64,000 nucleotides of DNA from Rhypophila decipiens (GCA_033297075.1 MU858163.1:1-64000); one strand, 5' to 3'; counted from the first letter of the stretch, positions 19,835 to 33,638 are shown. Notes: generated by a model from the letters alone, not told the origin. Made by a program: numbers and translations.

Positions 19835-22800
19835 CGGAGGTCTCGCCAAACGCCGGTGACAACGGCGCAACCGATGCGACCAGCGACACAAGCTCGCACG
19901 ACACCACCGAGCCGCTTCAGCCGCCCCGCGAGCAGGCATCGATGGGCGACGGTGTAGAAGAGGGCACGGAGAGGGGCGAGCAGTCCACGACAGACAATGG
20001 CGACGAGGGAGAAGAAGATGACAATGACGAGGAGGATGAAGATTCCGACGAAGACGAAGATGACGATGACGAACCAAAGCTCAAATATGCCCGACTCACA
20101 AGCCAACTAGGAGCAGTCTATAGGAATGGCGATGCTACCAGTACTTTTCTTGTTGCGGGGGACAAGATGGTGAGAGCTGGAATTCCACGTCCAACATCTA
20201 CCTCGTTGCTAACAGGCCATTGCAGATCGTGGGCACTCACAACGGGAACATCCACGTCCTGCAACTGCCATCGATGCAGTCCTTGCGAGTCTACCACGCC
20301 CACTCAGCTTCCGTCACGGGCATATCGATATCGCCCTTCCCGCCTCCGTTACCCAGCTTCAAGGCCGAGACAGCCGCCAAGCACCTCGCCCAATCTGCCA
20401 ATAGCCCTTTACGGCCGGGCACGGGTACTTCGGACCGCCATGTCCCTGCCGCCGCCTCGTCGAGACGACCAAGAGAGCCCCCGGGTGTGCCCAACACGCC
20501 GTCAAACAATATCCATATCGCAACATCGTCCATGGATGGAAATATATGCGTGCAGTCGCTGGTCGATATCAAAGACGTCCAGCTGCGCAACTTTCAACGG
20601 CCGATCCAAGCTGTCGCGCTCTCGCCCGACTACAAAAACGATAGGACATATTTGTCGGGCGGACTTGCCGGACAATTGGTGCTGACAATTGGAGCGCCCC
20701 AGGGTCGGAGTACGGCTACAACGACGGGGGCTGCCGCCCAGGCTGCTGGCTGGCTGGGGAGCATGGTAGGAGCCAGCACGGGCAAGGATACAGTGCTGCA
20801 TTCGGGCGAGGGAACCATCAACACCATCAAATGGTCTTCCTCGGGCAAGTATGTCGCCTGGATGAACGAGCACGGCATCTGGATCATGCGGACCAAGCTC
20901 CATCTCGACAGTGCTGACGTAGAGGATGCGTGGAAGCCTGTTGGTCATGTCGACAGACCCTTGGGCGAAGACTGGGAGACCATGGCAGGCGTGTGGAAGG
21001 GGAGGGCCGAATGGATCGACGAGCAGACAGTTGAAGCTGATGAACAACCCACAAAGGATGCCTCTGAAGTGGTACTATCACCTGCTGCCGAAAAGCTAAA
21101 ACAGCAGCAGCTGAAGAACGAGAAGAAGATTGAACGACTGCTCCTAGGATGGGGCAACTTTGTCTGGATAGTACATGTCCATCCCGGCCGCATGGGCGTC
21201 GGTAAGAATGTGGGCGAGAGGTCGGCCGGAAAGGCGGAAGTGGTTAACAAGTATGTTTCCATCTCAGGTATTGGCAGAGCCATTGCTAATTTTTCGACAG
21301 GCTTCGACTCGACTGCATCATCTCTGGCATTTCTTTATATACCCAAAACCTGTTGTTAGTACTCGCTTACTGTCTGCCAGAGGAGGAGGAAGACGATGAC
21401 GAGCCAAACGCCGAAACAGTCCGGGGCCACAAGCACAGCATATCAGCAGCATCTGGGGGGAGTGAGCCGTCGGGAGGCATCAGGAGGCGGCAGAACAATC
21501 TCCTGCCCGAGCTACGCCTCATTGACCTCACATCACACTCTGAAGTCGCACAGGATGGACTCAGTGTCAGTCGCTTTGAGCGTTTGACTTCAGGCGACTA
21601 CCATCTCGGCGTATTGCCGGCCCGCAATGTCGCGGCAGCAACATCGACCAAGGGCGCATTGGAGGCGCTCGCCGGTCTCGGCACAGACATGCTGAACGCC
21701 GCCCTGAACCCCAAGTCCCTGTTCAGCTCGGGGGCAAGTATCATGAGCAAGAACAGCAACGATGGTGCTTCAGGCTCAAGAATTGCCCCGACTTTTGCCA
21801 GCTCAGCATCGACTCTACGTACCGGCGGGCGTTCAAATCTCCCTCCCAGTCTTGCCAAACCAGGCATGAAGATTTTCATCCACAGTCCATACGACTGTAT
21901 CCTCGCCACCAAGCGAGACCTAGGCGATCATCTAGGCTGGCTTCTCGAGAAACAACAATATCAACAAGCCTGGGAATTAGTAGACGAACATCCAGAAATC
22001 ATGTCCACAGCAACTCACCTCTCCGACCTAGCCCCAGGATCTCCAACCCAAAGCCAAAGCACCGACGACTTTTTCGACGAGACCGCCTCAGTCCTAGACG
22101 CGCAACGAATTCTCTCTTCCTCGGCAGAACGAGAAAAACGTCGCATCGGTGAGCTTTGGCTCGACCAGCTCGTCCAAGCAGAACAATGGTCCCAAGCAGG
22201 AGAAATCTACCCCAAAGTCTTGAGCACGACCGACCGACTCGAAGGATGGGCGTGGGTCTTTGTCAAAGCCAAGAAATTCGATGAAATCGTCAACGCCCTG
22301 CCCACCGAGCGAACTCGCCCGCCAATGTCGGGTGCCATCTACGAAACAGTCTTGCACCATTACTTAGAAGAAAACAAACCTCGATTTGCAGCCTTACTCG
22401 AGCGATGGACTATTGACCTGTTCGATGCCAACGCTATTATTACCGCTCTGCGAGACCAGCTCACTTACCGCGAGGTTCAAGAAGACAGCGTCCAAGACGG
22501 GGAAGTTGGTCGCGATTGGCGAATTGTTATGGAAAGTCTCGCCAAACTATACGAGCAAAGCGGCCGTAACAAGGACGCATTGCGGTGTTTTATCGCATTG
22601 CAGGATGCAGACTCTGCCATGAGACTCATCAAAGATGGGCATTTGGCAGAGGCAGTGGCGGATGATATACCCGGCTTCATTGGCCTGCGCGTTCCACAGG
22701 ACAAGCTCAACAAAAATATGCTGAGTCATGATGAACTTGAAAAACTTACGAGCGAGGCTATTACTTTGTTGGTGGACGAGGCGCAACATGGGCTTGTGAA

Positions 22801-23957
22801 GCCTGAAGTTGTGGTTAGACAGTTGGAAGAGAAGAAATTGCATTTGTATACCTTTTTTTATCTACGGGGGCTTTGGAGCGGCAAGGGGATTCATAACCAT
22901 GAGGGAGAGTCACACGCTCGACTTGTGAGTGATTCTCAGACGTTGGTTGATGGGTTTGCCGACCTGGCGGTGGACTTGTTTGCGCGGTTTGGGAGGGATT
23001 TGTTGATGGGGTTCTTGAAGACTAGTACCGCTTATGGGTTTGAAAAGGTATGTTTTTCTTTGCCTTTTTTTGAGCTTGGGTGAGAGAATACTGACGTGGA
23101 GATAGGCTGTCCAAGTATGCGAACAACGAGACTATATACCCGAGCAGGTGTATCTGCTCTCAAAAACAGGGCAAATGAAGCGGGCTCTGTTTCTCATCAT
23201 CGACAGGTTAGGCGACGTCAGTCGGGCAATTGCCTTTGCGAAAGAACAGGACGATCCAGACCTGTGGGAGGACCTGCTAGATTATAGCATGGACAAGCCG
23301 AGATTCATCCGGGGACTGCTGGAGGAGGTCGGCACGGCGATTGATCCCATTGATTTGGTCCGACGGATCCCCGAGGGGCTGGAGATTGAGGGGCTAAGAG
23401 AGGGACTTACACATATCATGCGGGAACATGAGATTCAGTATAGTATTTCTGCTGGAGTGGCCAAGGTTTTGAGAAGTGAAGTCGCTGATGCTCAGGGCTT
23501 ATTGAGAAGGGGCCAGAGGAGGGGGGTCAAGTTTGAGGTTGTTGTTAAGAGGGGGAGTCACGTTGATATTGAGGCCAAGGATCCTAAGCCGGTGCAGGCG
23601 CAGTCGACGCCGGGACAGGAGGAAGGGCCTGGCGAGGAGGTGGTGAAGAAGCCAGCGGAAAAGTGGTCGCCTGGCCATTGCGCACAGTGTTTTGAGCCGT
23701 TTGTTGAGTGGGAGGGGGAGCCCCTTGTGGGCTTTACTTGTGGGCATGTCTTTCACTTGAAGCATTTATTGAAGCGGCTGTATCCGGATAGGAAAGAGGA
23801 GGAGGAGGACGACTTGCTTATGGGAGGGGGGGCAAATCATGGCCATCTTATTGGGGCCAAGGTTACACATGCTAGGCTGCTGAAGGAGCGGATTCGGGGC
23901 GGGTGCCCGGTCTGTGTTGAGTCGCGGGCGAAGGAGGACGGGTTGAGGTATTATTAA
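19831..23957 (+). CDS. VPS41: HOPS/vacuolar fusion subunit Vps41
   Basis: Four exons (19831-20169, 20226-21250, 21301-23047, 23106-23957) give 1320 residues; the frame is kept across all three introns (56, 50 and 58 bp), with CTAAC/CTAAT branch sites in the first two. Vps41 is the effector subunit of the HOPS tethering complex, recruited by the Rab7 homologue Ypt7 and by AP-3 vesicles for fusion with the vacuole. An acidic N-terminal stretch (about 50-85) precedes a beta-propeller (VGTHNGNIHVLQL; KLRLDCIISGI across the second junction). A helical clathrin-heavy-chain-like region follows (about 690-1110, including VCEQRDYIPEQVYLLSK across the third junction). A C-terminal RING-H2 is visible from about 1228: CAQC, then CGHVFHLKHL and CPVC. 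The N-terminal acidic extension and the length are somewhat above yeast Vps41. Confidence 0.95.
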
Positions 23958-24798
23958 CATTGGCAATGCCTTGACTGGGCCAGAAGTCAGATTAGACTGG
24001 TGCCTGTATATGAAAGTAGTCATGCCTGTTGATGAAGCCCTTGTTCATACTAACTTCACAACGCTTTCGGATAAACTAGGAGTCTTTATATCTTATTGCG
24101 CAGTCGACGTGGACTATGGATCCCCATGTTGAATAATCATGTTCAAGGATGACTGCCTGCTGTGCCTGAACTGATGCTCTCAGGGCTCAGTCTCAAAGTT
24201 GATACTTGGAAGAAATGTATCCAGTTGATCAGATTTCATTGGATCTCGAAGGTTCTTGTCCCTTTAACTCCTGCCCCCTCCCCCGCGCTCCTATTTATTG
24301 GGGCATTCCGAATTGTGAATTCATAGAAATAGCCCGCTAGCCAGCAAGAGAGCAAGTAAGTCGAGAGAGGGAAAGCCGGCGCAAACCTTGGCTCCAATGC
24401 CATGATAACAGAAAGCATGGCGTGCCCTCGCCAGGCTCAGTGATCGAATCCGTGGTGGCTCATTTCTCTTTTTTTTTTTTCTGATTCTTTTTAGGGGGGG
24501 TTTTTTTTTTTTTTTTGGCTTTTAATCCGTTTCTTTTTTGTTTTGATCATTGCATGTATGTATTACTTCATCTGTAACAATCAAACACATGTTACTTTAC
24601 GGGTGTGTCCGGACTGCGGACATTTTGTGGCTCGATTCTCAGCCTCGTCTAGCACAACACCTCCCCTCCTAATAATGGATACCCTTTCAACCGAAACTCT
24701 CATTTCCTTTCTCCCAGTGCCAATCAAGCAAGCTCAAACAATCGATTGGTTAACTACTATAAGTTAAGTCCCTGATCCAAAACTCCTCCTCTAGCAAA
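23958..24798. other. Convergent intergenic region with poly-T tracts
   Basis: The 841 bp separate the VPS41 stop from the GH5 stop. Two long T homopolymers lie at about 24469-24479 and 24499-24516. No gene is seen. Confidence 0.6.
24469..24516. repeat. Paired poly-T tracts
   Basis: Two T homopolymers of about 12 and 18 bases are separated by a short segment with a G run. They are low-complexity sequence, possibly slippage-prone. Confidence 0.85.
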
Positions 24799-26221
24799 TC
24801 AACGAGCCAAAGTATCCCTAGCCATTTTTGTCAATACACCATTCACATACCCCGTACTCCGCCAATTCGTCCAGTCCCGCGTAAACAACCCCCACGCCTC
24901 GTCGAAATTCTGGATCCCCTCGCGAACATAATAACTCCCCACCAGCACCCAGATAAACCACCCCGCCGTCTGCGTCGGCAGGTAATTCGCAAGACAAGTC
25001 GCATACACGCCTTTGTACGTATTCGCGTCCATGGCGAAGCCGAATTCAGTCAGCATGACCGGGAAGACGTTTATTCCGTTCCCTGGGTTGGAGGTCATGG
25101 ATTGGAACCCGTTATTGTAGAGGTTATTCTGGAGGGAGGAGCAAGATGTTGCGCCGGTTTCGTAGTTGTGCAGTTCGAGGACGATCTTCTTTTGAGGACC
25201 GCCTGGGAAGTCGGCGAGGTTGAATTTGGTTTGGGAGGGTGAGAGGGGTTGGTTTCGTACTACCGGGGTGAGGGTGGTGTCGTAGTTTAGACCTGAGAGG
25301 AAGATCAAAATGTCGGGGTTTGCGGCGTGGACGGCTGCGGCGCCCTGGCGCATGTAGGTGTTCCATGTTTGCCAGTTGTAGGTGGATTTTGCGAGGGAGG
25401 GGTTGGAGGTTGGTTCGCGTGGTTCGTTGCGTAGGGAGAGGGATACGAATGCTGGCCAGGTTTTTGCCTGAAGACACTTGTTAGTTTGGGGGGAATAGTG
25501 GGGGAAAGAAAGCTTTACGTGGGAGGCCATATATGCCAGGCCGCGAGACCATTTCTGGGCGTCGAAATAAGTATCACCCCACCAGGAGTTTCCGTCGCCT
25601 GTCCCGCAGCACCACATTCCTTTGGAGATGTGGTTGTCGATGTGGACGTAGATCTTTTGGCGGTAGCATTCTGCTGCTACCGCGTCAAAGACCTGTTCTG
25701 ATGTTAGCCCCTTTCCACATATGAGAAAGTAAATAAGAGCAACTCACCTCTAACCTCGTTGTGTTGATCGTAAACTGGGGGTTCTTGGCTAGCACTTGAT
25801 TCAACACCCTCGTGCCGTTGGTCTGTCCCAGCCCCTGGACAAACGCCTTCTGCAGAGTGATATCCTTCCCGCCATTGGCATAGATCTCGTCAACCATTTG
25901 GATGGCAAACGTCAGACGGATCGCATTCAGCCCGATTCCACCGCTCGAACTACCAATCTTGGATACGATAGCGGCAATGCTTTGGTATTGTAGTCCCTCC
26001 GGGATCATGACTTCGCCGTGGCCGGGCCAATTCACACCGGCGTACTTGATGCTTGCCCCGATCGTGTCACGGATATATCGCCCGTCGGTGACGAATGGTC
26101 CATTGGGCCATGTATTTTGTTGGCGTGGGTTGATGTCATTTTGGGAGGATGGGATTGTGGAAGAAACTGCGAGTTGGAAGCTCAGGCTGGCTAGAGCTAG
26201 GACGTGAGAGGTGAACTTCAT
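24799..26221 (-). CDS. Secreted glycoside hydrolase family 5 protein
   Basis: Three exons on the minus strand (26221-25748, 25692-25519, 25467-24799) encode 438 residues; introns are 55 and 51 bp and both keep phase 0. A signal peptide (HVLALASLSFQLAVSS) is followed by a GH5 (beta/alpha)8 enzyme: NAIRL with the conserved Arg, VHIDNHISKGMWCC, the acid/base Glu in LRNEP (Glu231), LELHNYE (His316, Tyr318), and the nucleophile Glu in LTEFGF (Glu357). GH5 enzymes cleave beta-1,4-glucans, mannans or related glycans by retention; the exact substrate cannot be told from sequence alone. Read on the gene's strand, a TATAAT lies about 80 bp upstream of the start. The neighbours (VPS41, CWH43) give no functional link. 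Confidence 0.9.
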
Positions 26222-28130
26222 GGTTCAATGCTTCGAGGTGAGTGATTCAAAGGGACCCAGACAAAGTTGAAAGTTGAGGTCCAGAGGGTTCTCGCGAGAT
26301 TATAAGAGGCCGCATTTGTTTATATTAACCTCCTGCAATCTATATTGAGGGGAGGGCGATATTGCGGGGAGAGTTGTATAATTGCCCTGTCCGTCATAAG
26401 GAGAGTCTAATATCCACACATGTAACTGGCTGTGTGGTTATTTACCGGGATTTGGGGTCTCGCGGCTGTCTTTGAGAATACCAAGTTCCACCACTCAGAA
26501 GGCAGTGCCACCTGTAAGACCAACATCTTGTTCGACGCTGGTTACAATCTCCATGTCTTGTCACCTCTCCACAGTCTTGTCACTCTCGGTGAATTTCGAA
26601 GCCACAAATTGGACCCGTTGACGTTTGGTGATTCTCAGTCACATGTTCAAATCCTCCTCTCGAGGCCTGGGACTACCACCTTGAGTAGCACCATGATGTT
26701 TCGGCTCCGGCATCCCCGCGCCCGAGCACAACAGCAAGTCGGGGATATTTCAACGGCCCCGGTCTTGGGGTAGCTATGTAGCCAAGTTCCTAAACCCGCC
26801 ATGCTACTGGGGCGTATAAGTTGATCCAAATTCTGCCGATACCACGCCCGGGTATGTTGCCTCCTTGAGCCATCGCTCTTTGGGTGCACATATACCCTTG
26901 TGCCTCGGTTTATTTCGGGCTCTGCAAGTCAAAAGAGGATGTATATTGTATGCCACGTAAAGCTGTCCCGAGTCGGACCAGGGATGTAATTTCATGTAAT
27001 TTACTCTTGACCCCTTTGTGGCGCTGATTTCATAACAGCAAGACATTCCAGGATTCTATCCTGTCTAGGTCCCCTCAGCTTCTTCAGCTCCCTGAATAAC
27101 TTGAGCTCTTCCCTCTTGATCAGCTCAGGCTTTGCCAGCTCGTGGACTAGTTTCTGATCGTCTGCCGAGGGTAGGCGGGTGCGATCGGTCTTTTTGGTCT
27201 ATTCCAATTGTGAAGCAGCTTGACCTTCTGTGCCAGCCCGAGACCGTGCCGAGCATTGTCGACGACGTCCATCTAAGTATTCTCGCCAGGGACTACTGTC
27301 GGGAGTCTTAAACGAGGGAAGGCCACGCCCCTTTCTGATTTCGCCAATTATGTATGGACAGTCTGAAAGAACATGGCTGTCTTGGAGGAGGACGCAGTGT
27401 GGCGGCGATAAAGATTTTCGAAGCAGGCTTCGGAGCTCTGAGATTCACCAAATCGAGTGCTGAAGGCTTTACTATAGGCATTACGGTTTGAAGCCTGAGG
27501 GCAACAACTGACAACTCGCATGGGAGTGATGGCGCTAACCGCTTTGAAAAGTTCTAAAGTTGAGTCTGCAAAGAAAATGTCAGTCGACTGCGGGATCAGA
27601 AGGATGCCTCTGTTGATGTAGGACGAGGAATTTTTACTGGCCCAGATTCCGGCAATTTCTTAAGTATTTTTTAAACTAACTTTTCTAGCCGCGTTGCAAG
27701 TCCGGACGCAGACCGACGGTTTAACTTCATATTGATTCCATTATTGTAACGTGTTACATAGAGCACAGAGCTCGAGGTATCCATCCCCATTACACTAGGT
27801 ACTCGCCTCGCCAGGGGTATCATCCCGTCCAGTCTTCATCATCCAATACAGTCCTCACTCATCCATCTCATCCAGACTTTATCCCAAAAGAAAAACCAAG
27901 AAAAAAAAAAAATACATACAACATTACAGCTGAGCTGAAGAGACCGGCTGCTCGAACCAGAGACAGGCGAGCCTCCCAACCATACAGCTCGTTCATCCGC
28001 CCACCCAGAGTTCATTACTTCCAAGCCAACAGCCAAAACCAAGCAACCCATTTCCATTCTTCATCCAATTCAATTTCCAAAACCCGAGCACCCCCTATTC
28101 AAACCTTCCAGCCACTCAAAGCTCGTCCCC
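26222..28130. other. Intergenic, 1.9 kb
   Basis: The first ~100 bp are the GH5 promoter (TATAAT on the minus strand at about 26299-26305). The rest up to the CWH43 stop has no supportable gene. Open frames of up to 113 codons exist but show no signal peptide, domain motif or splice structure. Confidence 0.5.
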
Positions 28131-31100
28131 TCAAAAGTTGAAATACCTCGGTTCATCAAACACATGATAATGATGGCCTCTCACTCCATCACCTTTGAAC
28201 AAGTCAGGGAACCTCCATCCAGCCGGTACATCCTTCTCCTCGACCCGTCTTTCCCTCTTATCCTTCTTGGCATTCATTTCCCAAACCTTTTGTTGCTCCT
28301 CCTTCTTGGGCACCACAAACTTGGCAACCTGCAATTCCGTATCCGTAATCGAGTCCCTGCTCACCCTAGCGTATCCCGTCCTCCTCAACCCCTTGAACAG
28401 AATATACTCACACCATCGATCCCAATCTGTGGGATCGACATCATGCATCCCGCTTGTCTCTGATACATATGTATTATAATTTCCCTCTAGCGGCTTGGTA
28501 ACCAGATAGGAGAGTAATATCGCCGGACGGTTTGTACTTCCCATGAGCTTGGCAAGATACTCGCTCTGAAGCCTCCGATCTTCAGGGTCCTCCTCTTGGC
28601 CAGAGTGGAAAACGAAAACATCCACCAACGACCCGTACACGTCAAGGGTGGCGTGGATTGCCGGGGCCAGTTCACCAACCGGTGACGGCAAGAGATGATG
28701 TGTCGAGTTCAAGATGGGGAATTTCGAAAGTAACGCCGCACCCCAAGTGTGTTTATCCGGGCCCGGGCCGTAATCGACGTACATGCCTAGATCCTCTGCC
28801 AAAAACTGCGTAGTGTCACGGTTACCCATGATGATGCGCTGGAGATCCGACTCCAATAGACCAATGACGTCGATTTCCATTTCCTTAATCAGGTCACGCA
28901 TGCGGTACTCGGATGACCACATGTCGTTGTCGAGAGAAAAGTGAATGGTCCAGATGCCGGCTGTAAAGAGTCGGTCTTCGGGGTGGTATGGTTTGTAGTC
29001 GTTTGTGGGGAAGCGGAGGAAGTTGGCCGACAGGAACAAGATATTGAGTAGTCCGAGAGTACCGATATAGTACTTCCTGTGGCCCGTGGGACGACGACGG
29101 TCGGCAGTCTTCGCATTGCTGGGTGTTTTTGCCTTTTGGGAGATCAGATCGAAGACACCGGCGCCGATGGCGAGCATCATGATGATCATGATCCAGTCCG
29201 TGTGTTCCCGAACGTACGGACCGCCGGGGACAAATGCGTACGCGACGACCCAGACATGGAAGAGGACCAGGAAGTTGTAGATGAAGAATCCCAGGCCAAA
29301 TGTGAAGGCAGGGCTCTTCTTGGCCGCGTTGCTGATCAAAGGCACGGAAATTCCCATGAGATAGACCGTCAGGGCCAAGGCACCGTAGTATCCGAACCAC
29401 TGCTGATAAAGGGTGAGCACGGCCGCACCGACGCAACCAACGCCGTATGCGGTCCATGTCGTGACGAGATCCTGCTGGTAAACGCCGAGCAAAAGACCGA
29501 CCGTCATTGCCACAATTGTGTACCAACCGTTTACGTTGGAGACGGGGCCCCGGATCGGGTATCCGTCCCAGGTCCAAAGGATCATGGTGCTGGTGTCGGA
29601 GAGTAGCGAATGCAGGGCAAAGAAGATGCCGCCGATGCTGATCGCTGAGAGCAGAGACGAACCGCTGCTTCTCTGGGCAACATGATCCGTCTGCAATGGG
29701 CCTTTGCGGGTGAAGCGCAACACGGCAAGCACGGCAAGGGCCAGACCAGTTCCGTTCCATCCACCGTTCTCTGCGTGCATGATGGGCCAGATGGGATTGT
29801 TGGTGTACCAAGCAAACTTGGCAACGGACGACATCAACAGACCGACAATCCAAGCGAGAACACGAGACTCCAGTCGTACCGGATGGACCGATTCGGATGA
29901 AAGGGTGGCAGTCCAGGCAAGGGAGCTCATCCAGACACCAAAGCCAACGGTAAAGAGCCGCAAAACCGGGTCCTTGACAAGGTAGGCGACCAGCCCGGCG
30001 AGGGACAGGAGGTGAGTGGCTCGCTGCTTTCGCAGAACGAGGGATCGGATTGGCTTGATGCCGAGAAGAATGGGGCCGAGAGTGGTCATGACGAGGGCTT
30101 CGTAGCCGGAGATGCCCATGTACCATAGCGGGAAGTCTGGAAAATGATTAGCAAGACCAAACGAGATTCTGCAAAAAGGGGTTCCATACACCATACGACG
30201 AGACCCAAGCTAGTGAGGGTAGACCAAAAGACGAACTATAGACTTGTTAGATGCCACTTTTGATGCGGGAGGTCAACAAAACACTTACACCATGGTAAAC
30301 ATCAGCCGCAATGTCGAGAGCATCGCCAAAGTTGAGCCTAGCAGAGTAAACTCCAGCGGTAGCTTTCTCCTTTCTAATTCCAACCCATATTGATCAGCAT
30401 TTCGTCCCATGTCTCATCATCGAAAGGCTTGGGGTAAAATTGGGTAAAGCTTACTCCTTCTCAAGCACAGCAGTTGGCACAGACGAGGCATTGACACTGT
30501 GAAGGACCAAATTTTAGAATCCAATTCCTCATAAATACATAAACTTCGTATTGTACACACGAAACCCCCCGGTGGTTCCGGGGGGCTTGCGCATCATTTT
30601 GGGAGCCATTGCACGTACCCCTTGCTCGCGCCCTTGACGTCCCGCACAACGATTTCGAAAGTGTCAAAGTCCAGTGCTGTCACCGCATCGAACCCGACGT
30701 CGAAGAGAATGAGGGACCATTCGAAGAAGGCATAGATGGTGTAAGCTGCGGGTCAACATGACATGGTCAGTACCAGAGGCGCAAACAAAGATGTTCCAAA
30801 TTGTTCCTCAGTCCGGTTTTGTCTTACCTCCCGCCACACGGTGGACCTTGTGTTGGATGAAAAAGTAGACCAACGGAACCAAGGTGCCAAAGAATCCGGC
30901 CGCTAGATACTTGCGATACTTGATCGCCTTGGCATTCGGAGGGCTCAGGGCGATGCAGCCGGTCGTCCAGGGAATAGTAAAGACAATGTACGAGATCATC
31001 AGGATGTCGTGCCAGTCGTGGTCGTCAGTCGAGGTGACATAAGTCCACCCTCCGCAGGTAAGCGTTCGAACCAGCCCCGCGCCGGCGATCCATTTTGGCA

Positions 31101-31555
31101 GAGCGTGCCCGGGTTTCGCTGTAAGGAGGTAAAACAGACCGACGAGGGCAAATCGCGGACCTGGGCGACCAAATATTAGTGTCTTATCATTTCCAGTACG
31201 GACTGGCCGGAGGGGCGGGCGTACCGGAGGTGATGGCGATAAAGAGCATGAAAAAGGACCGTTCGGGATATCGATCGCCGATGGTGGCCGACACCGACGG
31301 GAACCATTCTTGCGGATAGCCGTACCATTGATTCTGGACGATCTTGTGGTAGTGCAGTGCACAGCCGACTATTAATGCGCTGAGGAAGGCAGCTTTGCTG
31401 CAGGTTAGCACCCTGACGACTGTGACCTCGCAAGCTCCCTATCATAACCGAAGCTACTCACTGTAAGCAATGACGGTATGGGACCAGCTGATCCATTGGC
31501 CATTGAAGGCCAGGACGACGCCGGCGTCCTTGTCCTTGTATTTAGGCGCCGCCAT
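28131..31555 (-). CDS. CWH43: Cwh43-type GPI-anchor ceramide remodelling protein
   Basis: I reconstruct eight exons on the minus strand: 31555-31462, 31392-31225, 31160-30828, 30745-30619, 30496-30455, 30373-30289, 30235-30190 and 30136-28131, giving 966 residues in frame. Cwh43 replaces the lipid of GPI anchors with ceramide at the ER/Golgi. The N-terminal third is a Frag1/DRAM/Sfk1 (PGAP2-like) membrane region ([52 protein letters not shown]). The middle is a run of membrane helices, and the C-terminus from about 690 is an endonuclease/exonuclease/phosphatase-like domain ([20 protein letters not shown]). The acceptor of exon 2 (AAAG) and that of exon 6 (TTAG) were chosen because the nearer alternatives break the frame; these two junctions are the least certain. 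It is divergent from UTP6. Confidence 0.9.
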
Positions 31556-32340
31556 TGTCGTCGCGAGTTGTTACTCCAGTCGTTGGTAGCAATGTCGGTC
31601 GTGGTTGGGAAGAAAAAGGAGAGAAAAGAGCAAAGGGAGGACGAGACGGAATGTTCGGAGGAGTACAGGACTCGGCATGAAAAGGGCTTGCTTGCTCACT
31701 TGCGCCAAGTCATGCCTAGCAGCTAAACAATGGATCAAATGCAAACGGCGATGGCACAAGTACTCCAAAAACACCGGTAAAAACACAGGACGCATTTACA
31801 ACATGACCATAACACGACAGCCGCAGGAAAGAAAGGGAGCGTGCCAGATGGAACCTCTTGGCCGAGTTTCGGGTGTGTTGGTGACTTGGTGTGAATTACA
31901 CATCATCGAGATGCATCGTCGGTCTGGCTCGAGGAGGGGCCTCGGCGAAAGGGCGCTGGCCAATCAGTGTCGGTCGCGTCGATGCGATGCGTTGAGCTGC
32001 AGCCGGTTGGCCCGCAACTCCTCCAATTTTTATGTGGTGTTTCTCCAACTTTCCGTGACGCCAGAATGTCAGTGGCGCCAAGCCACTTTTGGAGCTCTTG
32101 GCCCTGAACCTGGAAAGACAAAGCTGTTTTTGCGGAGATACGGGATGTCTGCCAGTGTCAGTTCGGGCCGGAGATTTTCTTGGGGGGCCGTCTCTTCGAA
32201 AGGCCCCACTAAAAAGTTTCTGGCGTCCCACCTCGACAAACTCCAATTCAAGCAAGTGACCTCGAAGCTCACCAACAACGACGGCGAGGATCTTGAACAC
32301 CACCACCATTTATATAAAAAACAATCGCCGTTCCAGCACA
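31556..32340. promoter_or_regulatory. Shared divergent promoter, CWH43 / UTP6
   Basis: The 785 bp separate two head-to-head starts. A plus-strand open frame of 273 codons crosses it and runs into UTP6, but it is Arg/Lys-rich with no recognisable motif and is taken as chance. No other element is seen. Confidence 0.5.
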
Positions 32341-33638
32341 ATGGCGGGTGTTTCCGACAAGGCGCGCTTCTATCTAGAACGCGCAGCGCCCCAACTCCGA
32401 GAATGGGAGGAAAAAGAAATCTTTAGCAAAGTTTGTTGTTTCTTCCTCCTCCACCCGTCTCGACCAAACTAACAGTTGATTCCCAGGAAGAAATCCGCTC
32501 CCTAGTAACCAAAAGATCCGACTACGAGCACCAAATCCTCGCCCCCGGCACAAAACCAACCGACTTCCTCTCCTACGTAGAATGGGAGCGCTCGCTCGAG
32601 CGCCTCCGCGCCAAACGATGCAAACGCCTTCGAATCCATAACTCGACCTCCCATGCGAGCGAGGCCCGCACCTTTGGCATCTTTGAGCGCGCCGTCCTCA
32701 AACACCCCGGCAGTATCCCTCTCTGGCGAGCCTACCTCGATTTTGCGGCTAGTGTCAAGGCGACCAAGCGCTGGCGACAGATCATCACCCGCGCACTGAG
32801 GCTTCACCCTTCTAGCGCGAGCTTATGGGCGCTTGCTGGAAGAAAAGCTGCTCAAAATGGGGATATGGAACGCGCAAGAGGGCATTTCTTACGAGGATGT
32901 CGGTTCTGTGTTACTGCGCCGGATTTGTGGGTTGAGTATGCTCGGTGCGAGATGGAGTGGTTGGCCAAAGTCGAGGCGAAACGGGCTGGTAAGGGTGTGC
33001 GCAAGGGGGTTAATGTGATGGAGGCGATCAAGGCTACCGAGGGAGCTGAAGCAGATGGGGATTTCATTGGCATGGATGATAGCGATGATGAGGACGAAGA
33101 CGGCGATATGGTCGATATGCCTGACCCGGATATGGGACAGAAACCCAAGCCCAAGGTTTTCGACGAGGAGACGAGCAAAAAGTTGGAACAGAGCCCTGCG
33201 CTGAGTGGCGCTATACCGATGGCGATTTTCGATATATCCAAGAAGCAGCAGTTCTGGGGCCCGGCGGCGGCGGAGATGTTTTTCGATATGTTTGCCGGGT
33301 TTGGCGGGCGGGTCGAGTGTCTGGGACGGATTCTCGATCATGTGACGGATGTGATGGAAGAGTCATTCCTAAGACATCCTGTTACGGGAAGCTGCGAGGT
33401 CAGACAGCCGGTTGTGGGTGTGGCCGTCAATACGGCAGAGTTCCCCAAGGCACTGCGCGTGTCGCTGGATAGGTTGAAGGCTGCCATGTCCCAGAGCGAG
33501 GACAAGAAGGTGCTGGCGCAAAAGCTGATTGCCTGGATCGACTCTATTTTGGCTGTCGAGGGCTTGGATGGGGCCATCCAGATCGTTTTGGCTCATACCA
33601 AGATGGGGCTGGAGAAGCATGTGCCGGAGACGAAATAA
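32341..33638 (+). CDS. UTP6: U3 snoRNP / small-subunit processome protein Utp6
   Basis: Two exons (32341-32430 and 32487-33638) separated by a 56-bp intron with GTTTGT donor and CTAAC branch give 413 residues. Utp6 is part of the U3 snoRNP complex that processes pre-18S rRNA in the nucleolus. The N-terminus (FYLERAAPQLREWEEKEIF) and the block containing FLSYVEWERSLERLRAKR are typical of the family. HAT (half-a-TPR) repeats follow: FERAVLKHPGSIPLWRAYLD, ITRALRLHPSSASLWALAG, GHFLRGCRFCVTAPDLWVEY. An acidic insertion (DDSDDEDEDGD) lies near residue 215. Length agrees with fungal orthologues. It converges on the EVE-domain gene with a 188-bp gap. Confidence 0.93.

Noticed and set aside
28894..30126. 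410-codon frame in another register of CWH43
   Set aside because: Out-of-frame reading of the conserved exon 8; composition is Arg/His/Pro-rich and it matches nothing.
31605..32426. 273-codon plus frame between CWH43 and UTP6
   Set aside because: Spans the shared promoter and runs into UTP6 exon 1 in a different frame; no domain, signal peptide or conserved motif.
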